DNA from: an uncultured Clostridia bacterium
Lineage (GTDB): Bacteria > Bacillota > Clostridia > Christensenellales > Borkfalkiaceae
Direction: 5' to 3'
Assembly: GCA_947629485.1 (NCBI GenBank)
Contig: CANRDX010000008.1
Span: 1 to 54,251 of the forward strand
DNA: 54,251 bases
Shown here piece after piece: positions 15,640 to 25,158 of the stretch. Position numbers and translations under genes: made by a program. The stretch's first letter is position 1. Each line of letters starts with the position of its first letter. The notes under the pieces are model-generated. The model had not been told where the DNA came from. It saw only the letters and a program-made list of their open reading frames with translations, and did no database searches.

Positions 15640-16102
15640 AGATTTCTCCACGCACTTCGCTTGGTCGAAATGACAGGACGATTTGACGTGCCGCGACACC
15701 TTCCCCCACCTGTCTCACTTCGTTCGCCACCCGCCCCCCGTAAACGGGGGCAGGTCATACCGTACGCACCCCCTCTTGTCGCCCCTGTAAGGGGAGATGT
15801 CACAAAGTGACAGAGGGGTTAAAACCCTTTCCCCCGCTTCGCGGGTACTGTCTCACGCGGGTAGAATCCCGCGTGAGACAGGTGTCACGGCAAAGCCGTG
15901 ACGAATGAGGGGCATATTAGAAGCCAGCCCTCATCAGTCACCTTCGGTGACAGCTTCCCCCGTAGACGGGGGAAGCCTTTCGGACTTCGTATGAGGGGAT
16001 TCACTCCCCCACTGCGTGGGGTCGGAATGACGCGTAGGACGGGGAAGACTTGCTGCGGTGATACTTCGACACGCCTCGTTCCTCGGCGGCTCAGTATGAC
16101 AT
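15640..16102. repeat. Intergenic array of about ten short hairpins
   Basis: The gap between the DUF368 gene and malK holds no ORF I believe. It is packed with perfect short inverted repeats: 15735-15750, 15782-15794, 15798-15812 (TGTCAC/GTGACA), 15833-15845, 15848-15881 (14-bp stem), 15884-15902 (GTCACGGC/GCCGTGAC), 15937-15951 (GTCACC/GGTGAC), 15953-15976 (GCTTCCCCC/GGGGGAAGC) and 16007-16021. Loops are mostly 3-6 bases. The ends carry related words (CACGCACTTCGCTTGGTCGA and a similar TCGACACGCC...CTCAGTATGACA segment) that look like degenerate copies of a dispersed unit. It resembles composite interspersed repeats common in intergenic regions of gut Clostridia. Whether it is mobile or transcribed is unknown. 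Confidence 0.75.
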
Positions 16103-16120
16103 AATAAAAAATGCGGGCGT

Positions 16121-16146
16121 AAAAAAACGGAGCCGTACGGCTCCGT
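16121..16146 (-). terminator. Terminator at the end of the maltodextrin operon
   Basis: A perfect 20-base palindrome (16127-16146, ACGGAGCCGT/ACGGCTCCGT) is followed on the minus strand by seven T residues, 17 bases after the malK stop. Confidence 0.9.
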
Positions 16147-16163
16147 TTTGAACTTTTCGGGGA

Positions 16164-18173
16164 TCAGACGAGACGAATATCCATATCCGCCTGAATGATG
16201 GCGAGCTTTTCGATATCGGGAACGAGGTGCACCGTTCCTTGAAGCGCAGCCGTCGTTTCGTCGATCTTGATGTGGACGAGCTTATCGCCGACCTTGCAGA
16301 CGACGAACTGTTCGGCGCCGTAGTCCTTGATCCCGACCACGTCGGCAGTGATGCCCGTATCGGCGAACGTGATGTCGTAAGGCGTGCACTCGTAGCGGAA
16401 CTTCTTATCGAATACGCGCTTGACGGTGAGCGCCGCGATGAGCTTCTGCGAGATCTCGTCGGGGGAAGCGAATTCGGTATCCTCGATCGCAAGGGTGAAT
16501 TTGACGACTTTCTTGCGCTTGATCTTCGTTTCGGGAACTTCTTCGACAGGAGCCGCCTCTGCGGTCTCTGCGGTCTCCGTTCCCTCTTCCGGCTGCGCCT
16601 CGGGCGCCTTCTTCTTGGACGGCTTGACGGGAACTTCCACTTCTTCGATGACCTTCGTCTTCTTGAACCTGCCGTCGAAGCTGATCAGCTCGGGCATCGG
16701 GCTGACGACTTCCACGCCGCCGCGAAGAATGGTGAGCTTCTTCATATCGAGCGAAATGTTGACGAAGGGCGTCGTCACGTCGGTATCCACGACGGCGAAG
16801 ATGCGCCTGCCGCCGATCTCCATTTGAAGGAGCTTCTTGCCGATGACGACTTCCGTCGAGATGACTTTCGCGGTGATGGGGCCGCCGAGCTTGATCGCGT
16901 CGGTGGGAATGAGCAGTTCGCCCGCCCCGCTCTCGCAGGAGATCGCAGGGGGAAGCTGTACGCTCTGGCCGAGGAAGGAGAGCACGTTGCCGTTGACTGC
17001 GCAATCGAGATAGTTAAACTCGGGAATGCGGGGCAGAATGGAAAGCTCGGTCTCCTTGTCGAACAGGTGAACGCGGTCGAGGTTGAGCGCGGCATTCACG
17101 ACGTCGCCCGAGACATACTCGATGTTGCCCGAGACCTTGATGATGACGCGCGTTGCGCTCTCGACGTAGCCGTCGCCTTCCATGTTGATATCGCCGTAGA
17201 TGAGCGTCTCCGCGCCAAGCTCTTCCTTATGGGAGATCTTGACCTTGACGATCGCGTTCGAGCGCGCGACAAGTTCGGGTTCGAGGGTGATATCCTCTGC
17301 GCGAAGTCCGATCGTGACGGGCACATCGCCGTTGAGATAGGAAGGTCTCGTCTTGTAGAAATAGGAATAGGGAACGGTGACCTGCGCGTCGGTGTACGAG
17401 AAGGAAATGACGACGTTGTCGCCCACCTTTTTCAACGTACCTTCAAAGAAGTTCATCTGAGGCGTTCCGATGAAGCCCGCAACGAACTTGTTGCCCGGGT
17501 AGTTGTAGAGGTTCTTGGGGGTATCGATCTGCTGCACAAAGCCGTTCTTCATGACGACGATGCGGGTGCCCATCGTCATAGCTTCCACCTGATCGTGCGT
17601 GACGTAGATGAACGTCGTGCCGAGCTTGGCGTGCAGCTTGCTGATCTCCGAACGCATCTGTGTACGGAGCTTCGCATCGAGGTTGGAGAGCGGTTCGTCG
17701 AGAAGCATAACCTTCGGCTCGCGGACGATCGCGCGGCCGAGCGAAACGCGCTGGCGCTGACCGCCGGACATTTCCTTCGGCTTTCTGCCGAGGTATTCGG
17801 TAATGCCGAGGATCTCCGCGGCTTCGAGCACGCGGCGGTTGATCTCGTCTTTGGGCATCTTGCGGAGGCGCAGACCGAACGCGATGTTCTCATAGACCGT
17901 CATGTGCGGGTAGAGCGCGTAGTTCTGGAACACCATTGCGATATCCCTGTCCTTCGGCTCGACGTCGTTGACGACGAGGTCGCCGATCATCAGTTCGCCC
18001 GCCGTGATATCTTCAAGACCTGCGATCATGCGGAGTGTTGTGGACTTACCGCAACCGGAGGGGCCGACAAATACGATGAATTCTTTATCTTCGATTTCCA
18101 TCGTGAAGTCGTTGACCGCCTTCGCACCGTTAGGATAAACCTTGTAGATGTGTTTCAAGCTTAAATTTGCCAT
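16164..18173 (-). CDS. malK: MalK/MsmX-type sugar ABC transporter ATPase with long C-terminal extension, 669 aa
   Basis: Residues 1-240 are a standard ABC ATPase: Walker A GPSGCGKST (about 38-46), Q-loop FQNYALYPHM, signature MSGGQRQRVSLGRA, Walker B VMLLDEPLSNLD and switch His in THDQ. A TOBE-type regulatory domain follows (about 240-370). Typical MalK/MsmX/UgpC proteins end near 370; this one adds about 300 residues. The extra part has a second OB/TOBE-like segment (about 400-490), an acidic/Lys/Pro linker (about 515-560) and a third TOBE-like segment (about 590-669, ending in HLVPDIEKLAII). It should energise the MalFG permease encoded upstream and sits last in the operon, after three amylases. 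The extension may sense sugars or signalling proteins, but that is inference. Ribosome site AAGGGAAGG. Confidence 0.9.
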   Translation of the reverse strand: MANLSLKHIYKVYPNGAKAVNDFTMEIEDKEFIVFVGPSGCGKSTTLRMIAGLEDITAGELMIGDLVVNDVEPKDRDIAMVFQNYALYPHMTVYENIAFGLRLRKMPKDEINRRVLEAAEILGITEYLGRKPKEMSGGQRQRVSLGRAIVREPKVMLLDEPLSNLDAKLRTQMRSEISKLHAKLGTTFIYVTHDQVEAMTMGTRIVVMKNGFVQQIDTPKNLYNYPGNKFVAGFIGTPQMNFFEGTLKKVGDNVVISFSYTDAQVTVPYSYFYKTRPSYLNGDVPVTIGLRAEDITLEPELVARSNAIVKVKISHKEELGAETLIYGDINMEGDGYVESATRVIIKVSGNIEYVSGDVVNAALNLDRVHLFDKETELSILPRIPEFNYLDCAVNGNVLSFLGQSVQLPPAISCESGAGELLIPTDAIKLGGPITAKVISTEVVIGKKLLQMEIGGRRIFAVVDTDVTTPFVNISLDMKKLTILRGGVEVVSPMPELISFDGRFKKTKVIEEVEVPVKPSKKKAPEAQPEEGTETAETAEAAPVEEVPETKIKRKKVVKFTLAIEDTEFASPDEISQKLIAALTVKRVFDKKFRYECTPYDITFADTGITADVVGIKDYGAEQFVVCKVGDKLVHIKIDETTAALQGTVHLVPDIEKLAIIQADMDIRLV

Positions 18174-18222
18174 GTTTTTTTCCTTCCCTTTGAAGTTTGA
18201 TTTGGTTTTATTCGAACGGCGC

Positions 18223-20901
18223 TCATGAGAGAACCGCGATGGAATACTTGGGCATTGTGAGCGTGGATCCGCTTGCCGTGACGCTCCCCGTCACGCAGGC
18301 GCTCCCCGCCAAAACCGAGCCGCCGGGTACGGTCACCCGCTTTTCGCTCTCGGAGAAGTTGATCGCGACCGTCACGGTAGAACCGTTGAACTGCTTCGAG
18401 AACACGAGGACTTGATCGTTCGACGAGATCTTCGAGGGCGTGCCGCATACGATCTCGGCAAACTGATTGCGCAAGGCGTTGCATGCCTTATAGTAATTGA
18501 GAATGCTCGCCGTATCTCTGACCTGCTGTGCGTACCCCTCGAAGTAGTAGGAATTCGCATAGCCGTCTACCCTGATCGAGGGGCGGGCGTTGCTGTCCCA
18601 CAGCATCGCATAGCGGCGCTCCGCATCGGTATTGCTTGCCGTTCGCGTCCCGATCATCCCCAGCTCGTCGCCGTAGTAGGTGAACGTCGTTCCCGTGTAC
18701 ATCGAGAGCAGTCCGTAGGCGAACTTGATCTTGTCCTCGTTCCTGCCGAGCTTATCCGCGATCCGATCGACATCGTGATTGTCGAGGAAGGGCGCTGGAA
18801 TGTGCCCGCCCGCGACGCTGATCGCCGTCGTCATGGAGTTGTAGAAGGTATCGGGCGAGTGCCCGTTGACGGCGTTCGCGATGTCGCCGCTGCCGCCCGT
18901 GGACGTCGGGAAATAGAAGAAGCTATCCGACCCGCTCCAATTATAGTAGTTGCGGATGGTGCCCTCCCCCTCCCACACTTCGGAGACGATATAGGCGCCC
19001 GGTTTATGCTGTTTCGCCGTTTGGGTGATCCAGCCGACGAACGCTGCGCTCTGTTCGTGATAGGGGCTGCCCGACGGCCCGAAATAGTGCTTCGCGGCGT
19101 CGAGACGGAAGCCGTCTACATCGTGTTCCACAAGCCAGAAGCGCATGACGTTGGAAAGCTCATCCTTCACGTTCTCATTGCTGAGGTTGAGATCGGGCAT
19201 GCTGCTATCGAACCACGCCTCCGCCCAAACGCCGCCGTAATTTCTGTAACCGTCCCGCTCGCTGTTGGAGAAGTTATAGTAGGAATAGTACGGATTCGAG
19301 GTATCTCCCCGCCTGAATGCCTCCAATCCTTCCGTGAACCATTTGTTTTCGTTGGAGGAATGGTTGAACACCATATCGAGGATGACCTTGATCCCGAGTC
19401 TGTGCGCCGTTTCCACGAGTTCGTCGAGATCGGCGAGGGTGCCGAAATGGGAATCTACGCCGTAGTAATCGCTCACCGAATACTTATGATTCGCGCTCGG
19501 CGAGGGATGGATGGGCGTGAGCCAGATCCCCGTATAACCCATGTCGTGGATGTATTCGAGTTTCTGCGTTATGCCTTTGAGGTCGCCGATGCTGTCGCCG
19601 TTGGAATCGTTATACGAGTAGACGAAGATCTCGTAGTAGGTATCGTAGTTCGACGCGGGGTCTTCGCCGCCCACCCTATAACCGCAGATCGTGCAGCGGT
19701 CGTCCCGAAAGACGTGTTCCGCTTCGCCCTCTCTCACATTGTGCCCGCAAGTGGAGGCATGCCAGTGCTTTTCGGCGTCGGACGTCCAGAACTCGGAGAA
19801 TGCGTGTTCGTGCTCGGGGTCGGGCGCGTCGTCCATGAGGTCGATATCGAGATAGTTGCGGCTCGTATCCCCCGCCATCGTGTGCAGCGTGAGTTTGAAG
19901 GTGCCCGCGCTGCCCGAAAGGGCGATATTGCCGTGTCCGCTCTCGCCGGTGAAAAGCCCCTGCGCGTTGCCGCCCCGAAGGATCTCGAACCCGTAGGAGC
20001 CGTCCCAATAGTCCCTGCCCGCGTCGTTCACGATCTTGAACTCCGCGCCGGCGGGAAGCTCCGCTTCGTACACATATTGGGTGAACCCTTCGCTGTCCTT
20101 CGCGGCGAGACGGCTGAACTGCCATTGATCGAGGTGAACTTCGCCCCAGCCGATCACGCCGCCGCCTTTATCCTCGGTGAACGTCCCGATGATCCAGTAG
20201 TCGGTCGCGTCCATATCCCCCGTCGCGGGGGCGTTTTCCGCAAACCCGCACACGCAGAGATGATCGGCGCCGAAGGAGTGCGCCTCGCCTTTGAGCGCTT
20301 CGCCGCAATCGGAGCAGTACTGCCAATGCTGCGTCTTGTTGTGCCCGTACACCCACGCGTGGGTGTGCGTATCTCCCTTCACATAGCCGCAGACGTCGCA
20401 CGTTCCGTTTACAAAGCTGTGCGCTTGCTCCGAATCCTTGACGTTGTGGCCGCAGATCGAAGGGTGCCAGTGCGTCGACGCGTCCTTATCCCACGTCTCC
20501 GTATCGAAGGTGTGGACGTGCGTTCTGTCGTAGCCGCATTCGGTGCAGGCGTCGCCGACGAAGGTGTGCGCTTCGGCATCCCCCTTCTCGTCGGCATGTA
20601 CGCATGTCGCGGGATGCCAATGCGATTCGCCGTCGCACGCCCATTTGGTGAGATCGAACGTATGCTGATGGGTGGGAGCGGTGTAGCCGCAGACCGTGCA
20701 GACCCCGTCTACAAGGGTGTGCGCCGCCTTATCCCGCTTGGCGTCGTGACCGCAGTCCGCGTCCGCCCAATGGGAATACTCGTCGTACGACCATTGGCTC
20801 TTAAACGTGTGCGTATGTTCGCTCCCGTCGCAAGCGCTCAAAGCGCAACAAAGCGCCATGAGCACTGCGAGAAATGCGATTGCGGATCTTCTCTTCGCCA
20901 T
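18223..20901 (-). CDS. Secreted GH13 alpha-amylase lipoprotein with His/Cys repeats, 892 aa
   Basis: A lipobox (LSAC, Cys24) predicts surface anchoring. Residues 29-219 hold three full and one shortened repeat of about 46 residues with the pattern HTF...W...HWHxxxCxH...AH...CxxCGY, and a further copy lies at about 364-410. Between them (about 232-360) is a beta-rich module beginning DYWIIGTF that looks like a starch-binding domain. The GH13 catalytic domain follows (about 420-892): nucleophile Asp in GFRLDAAKHY, acid/base Glu in IVSEVWEG and the transition-state Asp in FLDNHDVDR are all present. It should cut starch or glycogen outside the cell to feed the MalEFG transporter. It is a paralogue of the two amylase genes upstream in the same operon. 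The repeats look metal-binding but were not matched to a named family. Confidence 0.9.
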   Translation of the reverse strand: MAKRRSAIAFLAVLMALCCALSACDGSEHTHTFKSQWSYDEYSHWADADCGHDAKRDKAAHTLVDGVCTVCGYTAPTHQHTFDLTKWACDGESHWHPATCVHADEKGDAEAHTFVGDACTECGYDRTHVHTFDTETWDKDASTHWHPSICGHNVKDSEQAHSFVNGTCDVCGYVKGDTHTHAWVYGHNKTQHWQYCSDCGEALKGEAHSFGADHLCVCGFAENAPATGDMDATDYWIIGTFTEDKGGGVIGWGEVHLDQWQFSRLAAKDSEGFTQYVYEAELPAGAEFKIVNDAGRDYWDGSYGFEILRGGNAQGLFTGESGHGNIALSGSAGTFKLTLHTMAGDTSRNYLDIDLMDDAPDPEHEHAFSEFWTSDAEKHWHASTCGHNVREGEAEHVFRDDRCTICGYRVGGEDPASNYDTYYEIFVYSYNDSNGDSIGDLKGITQKLEYIHDMGYTGIWLTPIHPSPSANHKYSVSDYYGVDSHFGTLADLDELVETAHRLGIKVILDMVFNHSSNENKWFTEGLEAFRRGDTSNPYYSYYNFSNSERDGYRNYGGVWAEAWFDSSMPDLNLSNENVKDELSNVMRFWLVEHDVDGFRLDAAKHYFGPSGSPYHEQSAAFVGWITQTAKQHKPGAYIVSEVWEGEGTIRNYYNWSGSDSFFYFPTSTGGSGDIANAVNGHSPDTFYNSMTTAISVAGGHIPAPFLDNHDVDRIADKLGRNEDKIKFAYGLLSMYTGTTFTYYGDELGMIGTRTASNTDAERRYAMLWDSNARPSIRVDGYANSYYFEGYAQQVRDTASILNYYKACNALRNQFAEIVCGTPSKISSNDQVLVFSKQFNGSTVTVAINFSESEKRVTVPGGSVLAGSACVTGSVTASGSTLTMPKYSIAVLS

Positions 20902-20910
20902 ACCGTCCCC

Positions 20911-23544
20911 TTACGAGAAGATCGCGATGGAGTGTGCGGGCATGGTGACGGAGCTTGCGTTCGAGGAAATGCTTCCGCTGACGCAGACGCCATCCTTATA
21001 CGTCCCCTGCCCGGAGACCGTCTTGGTGGAATTCGAGAAGTTGATGACGATCTTGACCGTCTGCCCGCTCCACGTTTTGCTGATGACGAGCACTTCGGAA
21101 TCGCTGTAATTGACCTTCGACGGCGTGCCGCGGAGGATCGCCCCGAATTGATTCCTGAGCGCGTTGCACTTCTTGTAGTAGTTGAGGATACTCGTAGCCG
21201 AAGCAAGCTGCTGGGCGACGCCGTCGAACTTATACACGTTGGGCTGGCTGTCCACCTGAATGGAGGGCTTGTTGTTGGTATCCCAAAGCATTGCGTAGCG
21301 GCGCTGCGCATCCGACGTGGAGAGCGTACGCGTTCCGATCATGCCGATCTCGTCGCCGTAGTAGGTGAACACGTTGCCGTTGAACATGGATTCGAGACCG
21401 TAGGCAAACTTGATCCTCGCTTCCTCCTTGTTGAGAGAATCGGCGACGCGGTTGGCATCGTGATTATCGAGGAAGGGTGCGGGAATGTGCCCGTGCGCGG
21501 AGGTATACGCGTAGTTGAGTGCGTTATAGTAGTTGCTCGCGGCGGTCGAAGCGCTGCCGGTGAAGGCTGTGTTGACGGCGTTTGCGATCGAGTTGTCTGT
21601 TGCGGTGGACGCCGGGAACCAGAAGAAGCTATCCGCCGCGCCCGCGTTGTAGTAGCTGTTGGAGATCGTGTTGCCGTCTTTGAACACTTCGGCGACGACA
21701 TACGCGTTGGGTTTGTAGGACTTCGCCGTCTCGTTGATCCACTTGACGACTTGCGCGCTCCTCGCATGGTCGGGGCTGTTCACATTCTGCCCGTAGTAGT
21801 GCTGCGCCGCGTCGAGACGGAAGCCGTCTACATCGTGATCGAGGAGCCAGAAGCGCATGACCTCGGAGAGTTCGTTCTTCAACGCCTGACTGTTAAAGTT
21901 GAGGTCGGGCATGTTCGGGCCGAAGATGGCTTCGGCATAGACGCCGCTGCCCGTGCCGCCGAACTCTTCGTAGCCCTGCAACTTGTTCTTCGAGAAGTTG
22001 TAGTACTGCACATAGGGATTGGTAGTATCGCCGTTCTTGAACGCCTCGTAGCCCTTCTGGAACCACTCGTTCGCGGAGGAGGTGTGGTTGAACACCATAT
22101 CCATGATGATCTTGATACCCCTCTTGTGCGCTTCGCTCACAAGATTATCGAAATCCTTCATGGTGCCGAACGTTCTGTCGATACCGTAGTAATCGGAGAC
22201 AGTGTACTTGTTGCTGGGATCGGGCGAAGGATGGACGGGCGTGAGCCAAATGCCCGTGTAGCCCAGAGCTTCGATGTAATCGAGCTTCTGCGTGATACCG
22301 TTCAGATCGCCGACATGGTCGTGGTTGCTGTCGTTATACGAATAGACGAGGATCTGATAGTATGTATCGTAGTTGTCGCTGCTGCCAACGACCGCGTTCT
22401 GCTTGTAGCCGCAGACCGTGCAGACGCCGTCTTTCATCGAGTGGGCTTCTTCGTTGCCCTTCACATCGGTGTGCGAGCAGGTCGCGACGTGCCAATGCTT
22501 CTGGGTGTCGCGCGACCACTCCTCGGCGAACGTGTGCTTGTGGTTGGGCGATTCTTCGTCGATATAGCCGCATTCGATGCAGTCGTCGTCGCTCGTAAAG
22601 TCGTGCGCGGCGAGATCGCTGTATACGTCGTGCCCGCAGGCGGAGTCGTGCCAATGATAGGTGGTGTTGGCGCTCCATTCTTCGGAGAAGGTGTGCTGAT
22701 GCCCTTCCTCGATGTAATCTACATTGATGTACGCGGCGGAGAACACGCCGGGCTTCGTATGGAGCGTGATGCGGTAGGTGCCCGCATACGAGGCGGAGAG
22801 AAGCGCGATATCCGAGCCGTACTGACCGCCGCCCTTGAAGCGGCTGACCGCGTCGCCGCCCTTGATGGAACCGATGCCGAGATCGGTCTCGTCCCAATAC
22901 TTATCCTTCGTGGTGCCGCTGTGGTCGTTGACGATCTTGAAGCGGTAATTGGCTTTGAGTTCAAGTTCGATGGAAGAGACCGTCATGCCGTTGGGATCGG
23001 CAGTCTCCGCCTTTTTCAGCTTACGGGATTCCGCAAGGCTATCCCACATGCTCTCGTCGGGCAGGGCGCCCACGATGTAGTAGTTCCACTCGTCGAGCGG
23101 GACCTTGATCTCCTCGCCCTGATGATATTGGCACTTGGAGCAGACGCCGTTTACGAATTCGTGCGGCTCCACGCTGCCGCGGACGCTGTGGCCGCAGATC
23201 GCATCGTGCCAATGATAGCCCTTGCTGTAACTCCATTCCTCGGAATAGGAATGCTCGTGCGGTTCTTCGTCGCCCGGATCGTCGGTGGTGCCGGGATCCG
23301 TCGTGGGATCCTGCACATAGCCGCAGACGACGCAGACGCCGTCTACGATGAAGTGGGCTTCCTGATTGCCCTTTGCGTTCGTGTGTTCGCATGTCGCGGG
23401 ATTCCAGTGCGTGGTCTCCCCTGCGACCCACGTCGTTTCGTCGAACGTGTGCTCATGTCCGCTTCCGCACGCGCCGAGCACGCACGTGAGCGACATGACT
23501 GCGGCAAACAGCGCCGCAAGGATCTTGATCTTTCTTCTTTTCAT
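20911..23544 (-). CDS. Secreted GH13 alpha-amylase lipoprotein with His/Cys repeats, 877 aa
   Basis: Lipobox LGAC places the lipidated cysteine at residue 26. Two His/Cys repeats (about 29-73 and 84-133) precede a beta-rich putative carbohydrate-binding module (about 140-275, starting WNYYIVGALP). Two more repeats (about 283-375) lead into the GH13 catalytic domain. Catalytic residues are visible in GFRLDAAQHYYG, VVAEVFKDG and FLDNHDANR. The architecture is the same as its downstream neighbour, but the repeats are distributed two before and two after the binding module. The two genes are separated by only nine bases and are plainly tandem duplicates with diverged binding regions, suggesting attack on different alpha-glucan ends or substrates. 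Between the first and second repeat is a low-complexity DPTTDPGTTDDPGDEE linker. Confidence 0.9.
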   Translation of the reverse strand: MKRRKIKILAALFAAVMSLTCVLGACGSGHEHTFDETTWVAGETTHWNPATCEHTNAKGNQEAHFIVDGVCVVCGYVQDPTTDPGTTDDPGDEEPHEHSYSEEWSYSKGYHWHDAICGHSVRGSVEPHEFVNGVCSKCQYHQGEEIKVPLDEWNYYIVGALPDESMWDSLAESRKLKKAETADPNGMTVSSIELELKANYRFKIVNDHSGTTKDKYWDETDLGIGSIKGGDAVSRFKGGGQYGSDIALLSASYAGTYRITLHTKPGVFSAAYINVDYIEEGHQHTFSEEWSANTTYHWHDSACGHDVYSDLAAHDFTSDDDCIECGYIDEESPNHKHTFAEEWSRDTQKHWHVATCSHTDVKGNEEAHSMKDGVCTVCGYKQNAVVGSSDNYDTYYQILVYSYNDSNHDHVGDLNGITQKLDYIEALGYTGIWLTPVHPSPDPSNKYTVSDYYGIDRTFGTMKDFDNLVSEAHKRGIKIIMDMVFNHTSSANEWFQKGYEAFKNGDTTNPYVQYYNFSKNKLQGYEEFGGTGSGVYAEAIFGPNMPDLNFNSQALKNELSEVMRFWLLDHDVDGFRLDAAQHYYGQNVNSPDHARSAQVVKWINETAKSYKPNAYVVAEVFKDGNTISNSYYNAGAADSFFWFPASTATDNSIANAVNTAFTGSASTAASNYYNALNYAYTSAHGHIPAPFLDNHDANRVADSLNKEEARIKFAYGLESMFNGNVFTYYGDEIGMIGTRTLSTSDAQRRYAMLWDTNNKPSIQVDSQPNVYKFDGVAQQLASATSILNYYKKCNALRNQFGAILRGTPSKVNYSDSEVLVISKTWSGQTVKIVINFSNSTKTVSGQGTYKDGVCVSGSISSNASSVTMPAHSIAIFS

Positions 23545-23556
23545 AATGATCCTCCG

Positions 23557-25158
23557 TTATGCAAGAATTGCAATGGAATATTTCGGCATTTTGAGGGAAG
23601 AAGTCGTCTGCGTTACGACGTCCTCGTGGTTGAGGCACACGACGTGTTTGAGCGAGAGATCGGAGTTCAGTCCCTTCACCTTCACGTCGTCCGCCGAAAT
23701 ATTCAGTACAACCGTGATCGTTTTTCCTTCGTACGTCTTTTCGAGTACAAGGACGTTCGCGTTGCCGTTCTCGACGCGCGTCGTCGTGCCGCGCATCAGT
23801 TCGGGGAAGGCATTGCGCGCGTTATTACAATATTTATAATAGTTGAGAATGGAATCGGGATCCGCCTTTTGGCTCTCGACGCTGCCGAACGTGTAGTATG
23901 CGTCGCGGAGCGACGTCGTCACGCCGGGGGGATAGATGACGTCGGTATCCTCCGTCCAGAGCATGCCGACGCGCTTATCGGGGTCGTTCGTCTGCGGTTT
24001 TCCCGAGCCGAGCACGCCGATCTCGTCGCCGTAGTAGGTGAAGGTGTTCCCGCCGAGAACGGAGAGAAGCCCGTAGCCCATCTTGATCCAATCCACGCTC
24101 TTTCCCGCCGCGGCTGCGAATCTTCCGAGGTCGTGATTGTCGAGAAGGGGCGCGGCGATCCCGTCGCCGATGCCCTTCAAGCCCTCGATCACCTCGGATA
24201 AGCGGTCTGCGGGCGTCTTGCTGCGCAAGGTATCCAATACGGAACCGCCCATAGAGCCGTTCGTGGAGACGGGGAACCAGAAGAAGCTATCCGCTTCGCT
24301 CTGCGCGTAGAACGATCTGATACGCGTGGAATTTTCCAACACTTCGCCGACGATGTAGGCGTCTTCGTTATACTTGACCGCCTCGTTTTTGAGCCATGTG
24401 ATGAACTGCGCGCTCTTCGTATCGTCGCCCGTGTAGTAGCTCGTGCAGGCGTCGAGACGGAAGCCGTCTACCCCCTTCTCCTCCCAGAATTTGAGGATGT
24501 TGGAGATCTCTGCGCGGACCGCTTCGCTATCGAGGTTGAGGTCGGGCATGTTGCCGACGAACCGCGCCTCGTAGTAGATCGGGTTCCCCTCGTTATCGTT
24601 GCCGGTATAGGCATACCCGCCCTGCGCCTGATCGGAGAAGTTATAGTAATCGTAATATTTGTTTTCGGTATCGCCCGTCCGCCTTGCCTCGACCGCCTGC
24701 GTGAACCACGAACACGAACTCGAAGAGTGATTCACCACAAGATCCATGATGATCTTGATCCCCTTTTCGTGCGCCTTTTCGACGAGCGTCTCGAATTCCT
24801 CCATCGTGCCGTACGAAGCGTCTACATCGTAGTAGTCTCTAACGTCGTACTTATGGTAGGAGGGAGAGGGATGGATGGGCATGAGCCAAATGCCCGTGTA
24901 CCCCATGTCGCGAATGTAGTCGAGCTTTTGCGTGACGCCGTTGAAATCGCCCCTGCCGTTCCCGTCGGAATCGCAGAAGGAGTAGACGAACAGCTCGTAG
25001 TAGTTATCGTAGTTGTCGTCGATAATGTGTTCTTCGGCGATCTGATTGGAGAGCGAAGCCTTCGTCTCTTCATTGCCGCACGCCGCAATCGGCAACGCGA
25101 AGGTTGCCGAAAGTGCGCAAAGCGAAATCAATTTGAAGCAGCGTTTCATCTTCATCAT
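23557..25158 (-). CDS. GH13 alpha-amylase family lipoprotein, 533 aa
   Basis: Signal peptide with lipobox IAAC (Cys27), then a GH13 barrel starting almost at once (YYELFVYSFCDSDGNG, near residue 52). Catalytic Asp in GFRLDACTSYY, Glu in IVGEVLEN and Asp in LLDNHDLGRF are present. It lacks the His/Cys repeats and binding module of the two larger amylases in the operon, so it is the minimal member of the set. It probably trims shorter maltodextrins at the membrane close to the MalE binding protein. The start codon overlaps the malG stop by four bases (ATGA), so translation is coupled to the permease gene. Confidence 0.9.
   Translation of the reverse strand: MMKMKRCFKLISLCALSATFALPIAACGNEETKASLSNQIAEEHIIDDNYDNYYELFVYSFCDSDGNGRGDFNGVTQKLDYIRDMGYTGIWLMPIHPSPSYHKYDVRDYYDVDASYGTMEEFETLVEKAHEKGIKIIMDLVVNHSSSSCSWFTQAVEARRTGDTENKYYDYYNFSDQAQGGYAYTGNDNEGNPIYYEARFVGNMPDLNLDSEAVRAEISNILKFWEEKGVDGFRLDACTSYYTGDDTKSAQFITWLKNEAVKYNEDAYIVGEVLENSTRIRSFYAQSEADSFFWFPVSTNGSMGGSVLDTLRSKTPADRLSEVIEGLKGIGDGIAAPLLDNHDLGRFAAAAGKSVDWIKMGYGLLSVLGGNTFTYYGDEIGVLGSGKPQTNDPDKRVGMLWTEDTDVIYPPGVTTSLRDAYYTFGSVESQKADPDSILNYYKYCNNARNAFPELMRGTTTRVENGNANVLVLEKTYEGKTITVVLNISADDVKVKGLNSDLSLKHVVCLNHEDVVTQTTSSLKMPKYSIAILA

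Noticed and set aside
15640-16102. Possible CRISPR array
   Set aside because: The repeats are short and variable hairpins without a constant repeat-spacer length, and there are no cas genes in the window.
16227-18164. A 645-codon plus-strand frame opposite malK, and a similar 835-codon frame at 49977-52484 opposite the P-type ATPase
   Set aside because: Both are antisense to well-supported ATPases and rich in Asp/Arg/Val patterns typical of reverse-strand shadows.
18412-24201. A 1,929-codon open frame on the plus strand across the amylase genes
   Set aside because: It is antisense to three clear GH13 genes with intact catalytic motifs. Its length comes from the GC-rich codon bias of those genes; the translated product has no recognisable domain.
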